Origin: Lottia gigantea | Lineage: Eukaryota; Mollusca; Gastropoda; Lottiidae | Direction: 5' to 3' | NCBI RefSeq assembly: GCF_000327385.1 | Contig: NW_008710950.1 | Location: 3,144,064-3,208,063 of the forward strand | Length of the DNA: 64,000 bases | In this document: one piece after another, positions 1-12,206 of the stretch | How the letters are laid out: each line of letters starts with the position of its first letter | How positions within the stretch are numbered: position 1 is the stretch's first letter | The notes under the pieces: generated by a model | Seen by the model: only the letters and a program-made list of their open reading frames with translations | Told to the model about the DNA's origin: nothing | Databases searched by the model: none | Program-made: the position numbers and the translations under genes

Positions 1-689
1 GTTGGGTATTATCCCCTTCTTCATCTGACATTGAAAAACAAATATAATTTGCTTTATTCCATATTCCATAGAAGTTTTTTTCTCTCATAAAGTTAATGTT
101 CTAGTATGAATGATCAGTTCACATCTTCACAATGTCAAGCTATTACGAACTTATACCTTGACTGCAATATTCAACTTCTTTGTGTGATATAAGAAAGTTG
201 GCTATCGCAGTCAAGGTATAAGATTAATGCGTTATAGCTTCTTGCATTCTGAAAATGATATTACAAAACGTAGCGTATTTCAGCCCAGTACATCTTTTTG
301 AAATAAGTTGCCAGTAGTAGGCCTATAGATAGACTCTCAACAAATTGAATTAATCATAAGAATATTATTGGTCTGCTACCAAGGGTAAGATTCAATTTAA
401 CAACCCTGACCTTCACAGCTGAACATGAGTACAAGTATTCTCTTTTGTTTTTTTACGAGAAGCGTTACTAATATCGGTCTTATACTAGCCTTAGCAACAA
501 TAGATCTACACTGGGCGAAAGTTTAACTGGAAAAACTCTCGCTTATTTTCCCTCAGTTTGACATGAAGATTATGTAACAAGTACTGAAATAAAGACGACT
601 CAATAATTGTCCTCTATATAATTTAAATACTTACCAGTTTTTTCCATAGTTGTAGGCCAACTTGGTGACTGCCAAACTTGGTCCGCCAT
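1..689 (-). CDS. Tandem-array membrane protein, copy C, exons 1-2 (partial)
   Basis: This is the 5' end of the third copy of the array. Exon 1 is 635-689. It starts with the ATG at 687-689, reads MADQVWQSPSW and ends in a consensus donor (G|GTAAGT). Exon 2 begins at 24 after a CAATGTCAG acceptor and is cut by the window edge at 1. Start codon, exon-1 length (55 nt) and phase (1) are identical to copies A and B. Upstream sequence resembles copy B out to about 1150, much further than it resembles copy A, so B and C look like the closer pair here. The function is unknown and the rest of the gene lies outside the window. Confidence 0.7.
150..222. repeat. Short palindromic MITE remnant in intron 1 of copy C
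   Basis: CTTATACCTTGACTGCAATA at the left is mirrored by TATCGCAGTCAAGGTATAAG at the right, with a central spacer of roughly 30 bp. The same hairpin sits at the equivalent place in copy B (37037-37104) and is absent from copy A. A longer relative lies at 31601-31836. It looks like an internally deleted MITE that moved with the gene duplication. Confidence 0.7.
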
Positions 690-724
690 GTCTATTATTG
701 ATGAAGTAACAGAGCTTGCTATTG

Positions 725-736
725 TGACGTAACGTC
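725..736. promoter_or_regulatory. CRE-like palindrome upstream of copy C
   Basis: TGACGTAACGTC lies about 36 bp upstream of the ATG. It contains a near-palindromic GACGT/ACGTC core resembling a CREB/ATF site. The same 12 bp are present at the same distance from the start codon in copies A and B. Conservation may simply reflect recent duplication, so a regulatory role is inference. Confidence 0.4.
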
Positions 737-1317
737 TAAACGTCGTTTTAATGTCAAAGACCTATTAGCCTTATTTGCATTTGCTTATTGTTAGTAATAT
801 TTTCAATTATATTACAGGTTTTATGGTATGAAACAAAAACATTACGATTCCTCCTTACATACTATCTCCCTTCCCCATGTATATCTTCTTTATCAATCAT
901 TTTTATGCTGGTTGTACCCAGTCAATGGGCCCCTCCATCCCAGAAAAAAAATTGAAAATAACAAAAAATGTACCAAAGTATAGAATGATCAATTCATTAT
1001 CAAACTTATCAACCAGCAATATATAAATGAGTGAAATAACATTAAATAACGACTCAAAATCTTCCTTTAAGAGGCGTTTTATTGACTTACAGGGATGTCT
1101 TAGAATGCAGAGCATATTTTAAATTCCCGGGGAAGGGGCCCCAAACTATCCATTTGTTTTTGAGCTACTGATAGATAAGGATGATGCATATCGATTGCTT
1201 TAAGTAGGCCTTGCTTTTGATCGGATACATTTAGTATTTTACCGTTTGTGATAACCCGAACATGTAGGATATGGTCGCATGCTATAGCCTCTATAATCAA
1301 AGAATTTTGAAAGATAG

Positions 1318-1600
1318 CAATATACGCCCACTAGCAGCTTTGATTTTAAATAAAAATATTTGGCAGTACAGTAACAACCTTCTAGAGTGTTTTCAGGCTA
1401 AAACTTGAACGCGTTTTAAAGAACAAGGGCAATAACAAACTCTCACATTAAGTTTGGTCAAAATCCATCAAGAATTGTGCCTTCTAGAGTGTTTTCGGCT
1501 AAAAATTGAACTCGTGTTCAAGAACAAGGGCAATAACTCATACTTACTCACACCAAGTTTCGTCAAAATCTGTCAGAAGGGACGAGTCGACTCAGCTTTA
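1318..1600 (-). repeat. Dispersed repeat family R1, inverted fragment
   Basis: Sequence beginning ATATACGCCCACTAGCAGC and then repeating a block around 'AGAACAAGGGCAATAAC' is the reverse complement of the right part of the R1 family, fuller copies of which are at 7560-8414 and 59430-60114. The fragment is internally duplicated and lacks the other end. No coding sequence is seen in it. The stretch 740-1317 holds only upstream sequence shared with copy B. Confidence 0.6.
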
Positions 1601-1910
1601 AAACATTTTACTCCTTTCATCGCGCCTTGTCTGCAGGTGTTGATATGTTTGCTCAAGATATCGAGAAGGGTGCTATCTGTTGCGTGTACTCTCCAGTCAT
1701 TACTTTCCTTCATTTCGGAGCTAAAATTAGTTATAGTCCAAAATTTTGCTTGAAAGCAATCGTGGTGGCTCAAAATAGTCTCGTTAAGTGTTGGTTGTGC
1801 TACTTTGAGTCGTACTGAGGATAAGGACACCTTGTTGTAAGCACGGGCTACCTTGGGACATGATGATATTCTTCATTCAGTCGTCATTGTTGAACTTGAA
1901 TTATCCTATG

Positions 1911-2604
1911 CAGGGGCGGCGATCCGTTTTGCAAACAGAGAGGGGGGGGGGGGCACATCTTTTTGGGCTCCTGGTCGAAGGGGCAGGCCCGTAGCTTGCC
2001 AAGTCCTTTTTTGGGGGGGGGGGGGGGGGTGGTCATACGTCCAATCAAGGGGTGCAGTTTAGGTATACAACCTATCCTCCCGGAAGACTTTGTGAATTGT
2101 TAAGTATGACAGTGGTGCTCTCTATAGAGTTATTGCTATCTTTATTGCTGCCGATGTCGCCCATTGGATGGCTGGAAACACGATTTTCTGAAGTCTAGGG
2201 ACCCCCTCTAGAAGATTCAAGATACGCGATTTCTTGACATTACCTGGCCAATTTAAGGTTTATTTGTAAAGGGACTGTGGGACACTACAAGAAAATTTTG
2301 AGAATTTGCCGCCCCGAAACGCGACTTCCCGACATTTCCTGGCAAATTTAGGGTTTATTTGTCTAGGGACTATGGGACAAGATTGTATATTTAACTTCTC
2401 CTTAGCTACGGGCCTGCGAAGGGGGGACAGGAAGGAGGGTATCGCAGATATAGTTTTGGGTCAGTTTGTAGGACAAGGGAACAGTTTGAAACGACAATTA
2501 AAAGGCAATAAACATTAGTTAGCCTTCTTTTTCAGGGGGGGGGGGGGGGGGGGGGGGGGGGCATTAAATATAATGTCCCGTCCCCACCAGGATCGCCGCC
2601 CATA
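1911..2604. mobile_element. hAT-like non-autonomous DNA element
   Basis: The left end CAGGGGCGGCGATCC and the reverse complement of the right end, TATGGGCGGCGATCC, match at 13 of 15 positions. The flanks ATCCTATG (1903-1910) and ATTCTATG (2605-2612) form an 8-bp target duplication with one mismatch. An 8-bp duplication and a CAGGGGCGG-type terminus fit the hAT superfamily. The interior is GC-rich with long poly-G runs (about 12, 17 and 27 G) and no transposase frame. Confidence 0.65.
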
Positions 2605-2611
2605 ATTCTAT

Positions 2612-3100
2612 GTGTAGTCTACCATCTGAATTTTTAAGAAGTCAGAAGGTTATAATTGGTGATTCAATTGAATGGAAAGGTGCAATTAACAGGTTCCAAA
2701 AACCTCTATTTGTTTTGATTCATGTGGGTACGAATGATATTAATAAGCCCTACCTCCCACAGACTGAGTATTGAATCAAGATTATAAGAATATTGAAATT
2801 TTAAGAAATGTAATTAAGTCATTTAAGATGTCTCATGGAATATCGCAAGTTCTGAATATGGGTAAAAATAACTTAAATGGGAGGATTATGAATATAACTT
2901 AACATTTTGAAACACTTTTTAGTGAATTAAATGTTAAGTGGCTTCGGCATAACATTGATAAAACTGGCCTCCAGGATGGTTTGCATTTAAATGTGAAAGG
3001 TGTACCGATGTTTGAAGAGGACATTCGGACATTTTTTAAAGACCTAATGCTTCACTTGGCCAAGGCAAAGTCGGGACAGCCTCTTTTCTTGGGGGTTTGG
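2612..3100 (+). pseudogene. SGNH/GDSL-hydrolase-like relic, probably LINE ORF1
   Basis: One forward frame reads VIIGDSIEWKG and then LIHVGTNDI, matching blocks I and III of SGNH esterases. A second stretch nearer the end reads KWLRHNIDKTGLQDGLHLN, with the DxxH block (DGLHLN) that carries the catalytic Asp and His. Frame changes and stops separate the two pieces, so it is not functional. In invertebrates this arrangement is common in the esterase domain of CR1-type LINE ORF1 proteins and in related repeat-encoded proteins; the assignment to a LINE is inference because no reverse transcriptase is seen. The hAT-like element directly abuts its left side and the 73-bp satellite its right side. 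Confidence 0.5.
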
Positions 3101-3107
3101 GAGCGGG

Positions 3108-5342
3108 ATATAATTATCAAATTCTTTTACAATACTTATTCTGTACATTTTATATAACAAACAATCTACTGTTTCCATTCATATAATTATCCCATTCTTT
3201 TACGATACTTATTCTGTACATTTTCTATAACAAACAATCTACTGTTTCCATTCATATAATTATCCCATTCTTTTACAATACTTATTCTGTACATTTTATA
3301 TAACAAACAATCTACTGTTTCCATTCATACAATTATCCCATTCTTTTACAATACTTATTCTGTACATTTTATATAACAAACAATCTACTGTTTCCATTCA
3401 TATAATTATCCTATAATACTTATTCTGTATAGTTTATTTAACAAACAATCTACTGTTTCCATTCATATAATTATCCCATTCTTTTATAATACTTTGTCTG
3501 TACATTTTATATAACAAACAATCTACTGTTTCCATTCACATAATTATCCCATTCTTTTACAATACTTATTCTGTACAGTTTATATAACAAACAATCTACT
3601 GTTTCCATTCATATAATTATCCCATTCTTTTACAATACTTATTCTGTACAGTTTATATAACAAACAATCTACTGTTTCCATTCACATAATTATCCCATTC
3701 TTTTACAATACTTATTCTGTACATTTTATATAACAAACAATCTACAGTTTCCATTCATATAATTATCCCATTCTTTTACAATACTTATTCTGTACATTTT
3801 ATATAACAAACAATCTACAGTTTCCATTCATATAATTATCCCATTCTTTTACAATACTTATTCTGTACATTTTATATAACAAACAATCTACTGTTTCCAT
3901 TCATATAATTATCCCATTCTTTTACAATACTTATTCTGTACATTTTATATAACAAACAATCTACAGTTTCCATTCATATAATTATCCCATTCTTTTACAA
4001 TACTTATTCTGTACAGTTTATATAACAAACAATCTACTGTTTCCATTCATATAATTATCCCATTCTTTTACAATACTTATTCTGTACATTTTATATGACA
4101 AACAATCTACAGTTTCCATTCATATAATTATCCCATTCTTTTACAAGACTTATTCTGTACAGCTTATATAACAAAAAATCTACTGTTTCCATTCATATAA
4201 TTATCCCATTCTTTTACAATACTTATTCTGTACATTTTATATGACAAACAATCTACTAGTTTCCATTCATATAATTATCCCATTCTTTTACAATACTTAT
4301 TCTGTACATTTTATATGACAAACAATCTACAGTTTCCATTCATATAATTATCCCATTCTTTTACAATACTTATTCTGTACATTTTTATGACAAACAATCT
4401 ACAGTTTCCATTCATATAATTATCCCATTCTTTTACAATACTTATTCTGTACAGTTTATATAACAACCAATCTACTGTTTCCATTCATATAATTATCCCA
4501 TTCTTTTATAATACTTTGTCTGTATATTTTATATAACAAACAATCTACAGTTTCCATTCATATAATTATCCCATTCTTTTATAATACTTTGTCTGTACAT
4601 TTTATATAACAAACAATCTACAGTTTCCATTCATATAATTATCCCATTCTTTTATAATACTTATTCTGTACATTTTACATAACAAACAATCTACAGTTTC
4701 CATTCATATAATTATCCCATTCTTTTACAATACTTATACTGTACATTTTATATAACAAACAATCTACTATTTCCATTCATATAATCATCCCATTCTTTTA
4801 TAATACTTATTCTGCACATTTTATATAACAAAAAATCTACAGTTTCCATTCATATAATTATCCCATTCTTTTACAATACTTATTCTGTACATTTTATATG
4901 ACAAACAATCTACAGTTTCCATTCATATAATTATCCCATTCTTTTACAAGACTCATTCTGTACAGCTTATATAACAAAAAATCTACTATTTCCATTCATA
5001 TAATTATCCCATTCTTTAATAATACTTATTCTGTACATTTTATATGACAAACAATCTACAGTTTCCATTCATATAATTATCCCATTCTTTTACAATACTT
5101 ATTCTGTACATTTTATATGACAAACAATCTACAGTTTCCATTCATATAATTATCCCATTCTTTTACAATACTTATTCTGTACATTTTATATGACAAACAA
5201 TCTACAGTTTCCATTCATATAATTATCCCATTCTTTTACAATACTTATTCTGTACATTTTTATGACAAACAATCTACAGTTTCCATTCATATAATTATCC
5301 CATTCTTTTATATTACTTATTCTGTACAGTTTATATTACATT
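3108..5342. repeat. 73-bp satellite array 1
   Basis: About 30 head-to-tail copies of a 73-bp AT-rich unit containing ATAATTATCCCATTC, ACTTATTCTGTACA and ACAAACAATCTAC. Units differ by recurring variants (CTGTTTCC versus CAGTTTCC, TACATTTT versus TACAGTTT) that are interspersed along the array. The array ends in a shared unique flank beginning TTATATTACATTCTACAGC, exactly as array 2 does at 16.1 kb. No coding sequence is present. Confidence 0.95.
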
Positions 5343-6314
5343 CTACAGCAGCTATGCTGTATATAATATTATCCTCGCATGTAGTCTGCTTAATTTAAAC
5401 TTGAATTATATCTTCCTCTAGCAGCTTATGGTATTGTTACTGAATAGTTTGGGGAGGGTACCAGCTGGTTTATTCTATCAACAGTACTTAATTCCACAGT
5501 TGAATAATTTGATTTTGATGCGAAATGAGGCATCGCAATATTGTTAATATTTTTACAATTTAAACAGGTTTTGTGACACCCTTATGAATGATGCTAATTT
5601 GGTATATTTTGAAACACAGACAGGCTGATGACTCTGCTGATGGACACCAGTTTTGTAAATAGATTACATTCCTTACTTACTCCAACATTAAAAATTTAAT
5701 GAATTTGAGCTCCATTATGATGATCCTTACAGCAGGATAGAGCATGTTGAACCTTCCAGAATGCCTGACGTCACTCAGCGTTATTATCATTTTCCCATCT
5801 ATACCACCAATGGAGTATGTAGTAAAGTGCCTTAAAGAAGTATTTCTGAAATAATGTTTTAAAATCTTGCCTATAAATTAGAAACAAGTACTTTCTTTAA
5901 AAGCTTCCTTGTAATAGTTATATCTGATTGAAGATTGTTACTAGATTTTAATATTGTTTTTACTCTTTAATTTAAATATAACCGCCAATGCATACATTTC
6001 CATTAAATTCAAGAAACTCAAACCAAACGAAGAGTGGCATCGGGCATTCTGGAAATAACCTACCTTTCTACCAACACCTGTCACCTGAACACATATTGGA
6101 GCTCTAATTCAATAAGTTTATGACCTTGGACTCAGGAATTGAAACTAAAAAGTTGACAGTCAAAATGTTCACCAGTAGGGTCACTAGCCTATTTGTGAGT
6201 AATAGATATACCAAATAATCAGCATTAGCCACATGAAGTTAATCCTATTTAATGTCCATTCTCAAAGAACTCAAGCCGCCCACAAAGAGCTTCCAATAGG
6301 CGAAAAAGGGGAAT
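5343..6314. other. 3' flank of copy A, duplicated
   Basis: No gene is seen here. The stretch is nearly identical to 16133-17101 and joins the satellite to the last exon of the array gene. On the minus strand an AATAAA lies in TAGAATAAACC near 5470, roughly 850 bp past the stop codon, and could be a polyadenylation signal. Confidence 0.55.
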
Positions 6315-9300
6315 TTACCAAAGTCGTGACAGACATCTTTTGAAAGATCCCCAAAAGGTGTTATCTTCCACTTGTTGTTGTTGGAAGATAACCCTCTTGA
6401 CGGATCCCCAAAAGGTGTCTACCACTTTCTCTTGTGGGAGAATTGCTCTCTTAAAACAACCCCAGTAGCTGTTATCTACGATTTCTTCCACATGAAAGTA
6501 GTAAGAAACTCCATAGTACACTGAAATACATCAAATAATGATATTGTGAAAATAGGAGGCTACACCAAAACTTTGGTCTGCTTAGCGGAAGATCTAAGCA
6601 TAAATGCTAAGCCCATGATTTTGTAAATGTGTGACCATCTCCCCACCATCAGACATGCAGACTGGTATTGGAACTGGTCATGGTGACAAACGAATCACTT
6701 CTGGCAAAATCTTAGGAAAACAAATGGGAATGGGAATCTATAGGCTAGCTATAGACTAAAGGTTATAGAATTGAAATTCTGAAGTAAAAGCTTAGAGTGA
6801 CTTGTTTTCTATGCCCCAGCTTTACTCTGGAGGGACAACTACTAAATACTTACCAATACATCCAAGGAGTAATCCAGCGAATACTACTTTAATCAGCCAT
6901 TTAATCAGTGATTTTACTTTGATGGCATCGATCTCTTCTATTTCACTTGGATAATCAGAATCATCAAGATCTGAGTTTGTATAGTCTGAATCAGTATCAT
7001 CTTCAGAGTAATCATAAGCTGTATAATAGAATAACAACAGCAGGATAATAATCATTACAATTTAGTGTAAAGTCATAATGGTATATCAATAACAAAGATC
7101 CTGAGAAGGCTATCAGTTTATAAAACCGGTCGTGATTTCCTCTCGACTCAAAAAATGTGAACAGACCGACGATATAATATATAGCAGAAACTGTAAAATT
7201 TTGTAAATCGGTCAACATCAAAACAGCAGTATTACCTTCCTCATCAGATGAATCTGGGACAGCAAATGATACGGATTTAGTATTTTTCTTTTGTTTAGTT
7301 GAATCAAATGTCCGAGCAGTCTTCAATATCGATGGCGCTCGTTTTCCAGCTACAATAATCAAAATTGAAATAGATTCGATTTAAGTTATTATAGTCAGCA
7401 CGAGATCATGGAGTTCCTTCTCAAAGTTATTTAATAACAATAATCCTTGTTAACGGATACATGGGTTTATAATGGTAATATAATTATACTTAAAGAATTA
7501 ACAATACACAGTGTGATTGATGGAAACTCTCCTACTTTTCACCCACGCAATATCAATTTTATACGCCCACATGAAATGGGGGGCGTATATTGCCGTCACC
7601 CATGTCCGTCCGTCGGTCGGTCCGTCCGTCCACAATTGCTCGTAAACACTCTACAAGACACAATTCTTGATTTTGACAAAACTTGGTATTAGTGTTCGTA
7701 ATCACCCAAGGATGAACCCTATTGAAAATCAGAAGAATCGAAAAATATTTAGTATAAGTTATTGCCCTGGTTTTTGAAAACGCGTTCAATTTTCAGCTCG
7801 TAAACACTCTAGAAGGCACAATTCTTGATGGATTTTAACGAAACTTTGCATGAGTGTTCGTAATCACCCAAGGATGAACCCTATTGACAATCAGAAGTAT
7901 CGAAAAATATTTAATATGAGTTATTGCCCTTGTTCTTGAAAACGCGTTCAATTTTTAGCTCGTAATCGCTATAGAAGGCACAATTCTTGACGGATTTTGA
8001 TGAAACTTGGTGTGAATGTTCGGAATCACCCAAGGATAACCCGATTGAAAATCAGAAGAATTGAAAAATATTTAGTATGAGTTATTGTCCTTGTTCTTGA
8101 AAGGCTTTCAAATTTAGCTCTTAAACACTAAAAGACATGATTCTTGTAGGATTTTGACAAAACTTGGTTTTTAATTATTCAGTCCCGCGCTGAAGATTGA
8201 ATATTTGAGTTTTCACGAGCTAAAAATTTTCAAGAACAAGGGCAATAACTCATACTCATTATTATTCAGTATCGACCTTAAGAGTTCAAAAGAAGTGTAT
8301 GACTGAAGGTTGAATATTTCATACTGCTGATTGTGACTATACTGCTAAATATTTTTATTCAAAATCAAAGCTGCCAGTGGGTGTATATTACCTTGCCTGG
8401 CAAGCTATCTTTAAGTTACGTTTTAGACTAGCCGAACAACATCGGACTGAATGGTAAACGGTTTCGTCTATAGAACCTAGCTGGTGATAGCATGGACATA
8501 AATATTTATACTTACTCCATTGTGCATTATCTTTTTCTGTACCGATAATCTCTGAAAATGTTTTACCCCCACCGAAGATCTTTTCTTGTGGAAAGGTAGT
8601 TTTTAACACTCCATGGTTCCATTTGAATGTTCCATTTACGAATGCAGTTTCCTTGGTTTTGCCAGCATATTGTTGTTGCGAACCTATCTTATCTAACATA
8701 AGATGATCTAAAATATAAAACAAAAAATAGATGTCAAGCTCAATCTGGATATCTCGTTTCTTGTTTTACTATAGAAGTTACTTCATTCAAACTTTGATTT
8801 GACGGGGATCTTCATTAAATCGTCTTTTGTGAATTTGACACATAGACATGAAGAACAAAACGTTGTCATAATAAATTCTAACCAGTTAAAACATTCATAT
8901 TTGCATTTTAATCATTGGTTGATGCTTTGCTGTGCTGATAACTTAATTAGATATTGGCAATATTGTCCATTTTAGAAAAAAATTTCTATTGGCATTTTAC
9001 TAGTGTATGAATTCACAGCCCGAGTTCCAAGATCAACAAGAACTATTGAAATATCTTGCATCATGGATAAATGTTTCTAATTCAGAGTCTGTACAATGCA
9101 AAGAATAAAAAAATAAATAAATAAATAAATAAAAAATAACAATACCTTCTTTTCCCAGAGCAGGAAAAGTTGGTTTTCGAGACAATTGTCTTTTAGCTGT
9201 AGATCTATAATAGGCTGTAGGTTGTGATAGGAGTTTCTGTTGAGTATTACCCCCCTCTTCATCTGACATTGAAAAACAAAAATAATTTGATTTATTCCAT

Positions 9301-9726
9301 ATTCCATATAAGGTGCCCACACCACACCCCCATTTGTCATATTTCCTGGTTAATGATACCATGTCAATACCCGTATTCGTGATACGATGCACAATGCGTA
9401 CCGTACTGCAGCCCAGTACATCTTTTGAAATAAGTTGTTAGTAGTATAGATAAGCTCTTGACCAATTGAATTAATCGTAGAATTATTGGTCTGCTACCAG
9501 AGATATTCTGAACATCTGTCTTATACCAGCCTTAGCAACAATAGATCTACACTAGGCGAAAGTTTACTGTAAAAATCTCGTTTATTTTCCGTTAGTTTTT
9601 CCTGAAACTTGTATCATGTATTGAAATAAAGACGACTCAATAATTGTTTCTTATATAATTTAAATACTTACCAGTTTTTTCCATAGTTGTAGGCCAACTT
9701 GGTGACTGCCAAACTTGGTCCGCCAT
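6315..9726 (-). CDS. Tandem-array membrane protein, copy A (six exons)
   Basis: Exons: 9672-9726, 9146-9262, 8516-8707, 7236-7349, 6854-7018 and 6315-6520. All junctions have GT-AG signals and every intron is phase 1. The joined frame is 849 nt (282 aa). Exon 1 gives MADQVWQSPSW. Exons 2-4 are polar and rich in Lys/Ser (YYRSTAKRQLSRKP; KNTKSVSFAVPDSSDEE). Exon 5 starts with an acidic run (YDYSEDDTDSDYTNSD) and ends with one hydrophobic segment (VVFAGLLLGCI). Exon 6 holds three copies of a V.DN-[FY]WG-.KR repeat and ends in TAA. The layout suggests a single-pass membrane protein with an acidic, possibly phosphorylated soluble domain, loosely like the N-terminal part of inner nuclear membrane proteins such as SUN, but no diagnostic domain is present. 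The TGG-TAA end also contains a possible donor (G|GTAAAT), so a further exon cannot be excluded. Confidence 0.75.
7560..8414 (+). repeat. Dispersed repeat family R1, long copy in intron 3 of copy A
   Basis: The left end is ATACGCCCACATGAAATGGG followed by GGCGTATATTGCCGTC and a CCGTCCGT-rich stretch. The right end is GTATATTACCTTGCCTGGCAAGC. The interior contains about three tandem copies of a block of roughly 170 bp around 'ACCCAAGGATGAACCC' and 'GAGTTATTGCCCTTG'. A shorter copy is at the same intron position in copy B, so insertion predates the duplication of these genes. No coding sequence is present. Confidence 0.75.
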
Positions 9727-9761
9727 TTCTATTATTGATGAAGTAACAGAGCTTGCTATTG

Positions 9762-9773
9762 TGACGTAACGTC
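9762..9773. promoter_or_regulatory. CRE-like palindrome upstream of copy A
   Basis: TGACGTAACGTC lies about 36 bp upstream of the copy A start codon, in the same position as in copies B and C. It resembles a CREB/ATF binding site; function is inferred only. Confidence 0.4.
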
Positions 9774-9889
9774 AAAACGTCGTTTTAATGTCAAAGCCCT
9801 ATTAGCCTTATTTGCATTTGCTTATTGTTAGTAATATTGTCAATTATATTACAGGTTTTATGGTATGAAACAATTGTATTAAAGAGGCA

Positions 9890-10644
9890 TTATGCAAAAT
9901 TTCCACAATCGAAAAGTTGTAAATAATACCTCTAGCCTATTTTATTCTAAAGTATGCTATTTTTGTCTATGTATCTAATCTAATGTAACAAACTAAATTT
10001 GTTTTAAAAACAGAGAGTACTAATTGTTAATAAATCAGTTTGGATAAGTTTTGGTGTTTTATAATGACTGGATATTAGTTGTAACCTTAGGAAATACTTC
10101 TGGGAATTTAGCTATTATTTAATATTTCAGGAACTTAATATGTTCTCTTCTTGTGACCATGGCCAGTGCTTTTATAGGAGGGTATCTTCTATAACAATAT
10201 CATGTGTGACATGTTCACATGCTATAGCCTACTTTATAACCAAAGCATTATGAAAAATGAATATTGAATTTGGTGATGATCATAATATTTTTTCATTAAT
10301 TTATAGTATTTCACTTGGCTTGGAGGGTTCCTTCGGCAAGACTCTTGTTAATACCCACTACACAGGCTATATTCTTGACAGACTAATTTCAATGCTGATA
10401 AATAAGGTCTTTATATAATGAGAATAAACAAAACAAAACGAAAACAAAACAAAGTAAATGTTGTAAATATTTTTACTGTGAAGACAGAGAGTAGTCGTTC
10501 TATGAAATAAATAGTACAGTGACTTTAATACATTTCATTAAATAGTATATTTAACATGCGAAAATATAAATTATTAACACAATATATTGGCATACATGGG
10601 AAAGGGACAATAAAATATTACAATCTTTAATAAGTGATAGGCGA
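9890..10644. other. Intergenic, no gene seen
   Basis: Homology among the three array copies stops near 9885. Beyond it is AT-rich sequence without a supported reading frame or repeat family. The 3' side next to 10645 is presumably the 3' UTR of the following minus-strand gene: the minus strand has AATAAA-like hexamers near 10.5-10.6 kb. Confidence 0.4.
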
Positions 10645-12206
10645 TTACTTCTGTTTTGTAAAACCATCTAATTCCACATAAATTTCTCTCAACCACCCAG
10701 CATATTCAGCAGATTGGTCTAAACGTTCTAATAAAGGACAATTTGGTAGGTAAATACCAGAGGGATCTTGAAATGATACCATATTATCAGCTATTTTCTG
10801 CGCCATGATTTTATACTTCTCATTTCCTGTAGCTCTGGCAACAAGAGCAGCACCATAACCTACTTTATGTGTTTTATAATATTTATATATATTAGGATGG
10901 CAGGTATCGGCAAAATCCAAAATAGCACAAGCTGTATTTAAGAAATGTTTTTGTGCTGTAGCTAGATACAGTTTTTGAAGAAATATTGCTGGGAAACCAA
11001 GCTGGTAATATCTGTTATCTGCTTCTGTTCTGACAACAGAGAAAAAAGTTCTATCCTCTGCTGAGTAACCTTCTGCCACCAGCTCTCCTGTTGAAGAATC
11101 CATTTTCATGAGGAATTCCTTATCAAGATTAGGCTGTTTAGCCACAAACTGACACAGAATTTCACCGGCTGCTTTTGCTCTTTCCCAATCTGAAATAATA
11201 TAATACAGTATATTATCATGTCAAGATATAATACCTGTAGAACTAACTTATTTTCTGTCTTTTTAAGTGTATCGGGGATTCGCACTGTTTGCGCTATATT
11301 TCGATTCTTGCATAACGTTTTTTTTTGGCCCCTGTTATTCCTCAGATTATGTCGTTGAGTTTTGGGGCTACAAAATAATTTGGCCTACCAATAAGTTTAA
11401 AACGACAGATGGTATAAATATTTCCAAATACTCTTTCAGAATTAACAATTAAGAATTCAAGTCTTACCACCAACAGTTAATGCAGTATATCCCAGATGGG
11501 CTGTCATAAAGGCGCACATAGACTGGTCAATCCCTTCGCCACCTTTACTGCTATCGTAAGCCTCTCTCCATAAAAATCCACCACGAACTGGGTGAAAGAA
11601 AGTTTTAACATAATCATACGCTGGTCTTGAAATATCAAATCTTGCCGCTCTTTGTGACGCAACTACCATCCATCCATTTACGTAAGGCCAGTTATAAGCA
11701 AGGAGCCAGAGCGATGTTTTACGCTGCCATCCAGTTTTACTTCTATCAGATTCAAAATCACCATTTGGAGCCAGAAACCTACAAGTGATGTGCACAAAAT
11801 CAAAGTTTCGCGAGAAGAAAACTGACATGGCAACATCATAGAATGACAAAAATACATCCGATTAGCCAAGCAGTTGTAGAGACTGTTGTTGTGAAACCAG
11901 TACTCTTGCGGAGAAGACAAACTCTATAAACAAGTTTATCAAAACTTGTGCAACGAACAATCTAGGCTTTTGTCCAAAAAAGCTATATGCATTTTAAGGT
12001 AAATTTGTTCTTTTTCCCAACCTTTCTTTGATATCGTCTAAAACTTTATTACAGAGAGCTTCTTGCCCACTCAATAGCAGTTGATTTGGTAGTTTATAGA
12101 TAGCAGATATTTCATTCTTTGTGTCTTCTTCTGGTTGTTGACCTTTCTCGTTTAATCTTCCAGCTAGAAATTTCACAGCTTTTAAACTGGATTCCAGATA
12201 TTCCAT
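10645..12206 (-). CDS. Alpha/alpha-barrel-like enzyme of unknown function (three exons)
   Basis: Exons: 12022-12206, 11468-11778 and 10645-11189. The joined frame is 1041 nt (346 aa) with no break. The intron 1 donor is AG|GTTGGG, weaker than consensus; the phase match and a continuous KER|FLAPNGDFESD reading support it. Exons 2 and 3 join as VGG|DWERAKAAGE. The protein lacks a signal peptide and membrane segments. It is rich in helical pairs with conserved-looking Trp/Tyr/Asp/Gly motifs (YNWPYVNGWMVVASQRAA, HPVRGGFLWREAY, EADNRYYQLGFPAIFLQKLY, DQSAEYAGWLREIY), which is the look of six-hairpin/terpenoid-cyclase-type toroids. No QW motif or known catalytic signature is recognised, so substrate and pathway are unknown. 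It sits between two copies of the array gene in the same orientation and appears intact. Confidence 0.85.

Noticed and set aside
3108-5342. 73-bp array as a CRISPR-like array
   Set aside because: Units are contiguous with no unique spacers, and the surroundings are eukaryotic.
6315-9726. Array protein as a SUN-domain protein
   Set aside because: Acidic Ser-rich half followed by one membrane segment resembles SUN N-termini, but there is no coiled coil or SUN domain in either complete copy, and the frame ends soon after the membrane segment.
11457-11920. Extra exon of the barrel gene at 11779-11920
   Set aside because: Open frames there (FYDVAMSVFFSRN...) lie upstream of the acceptor CTTGTAG|G. 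Joining exon 1 directly at 12022 to 11778 keeps phase and gives continuous protein-like sequence, so the region is better read as intron.
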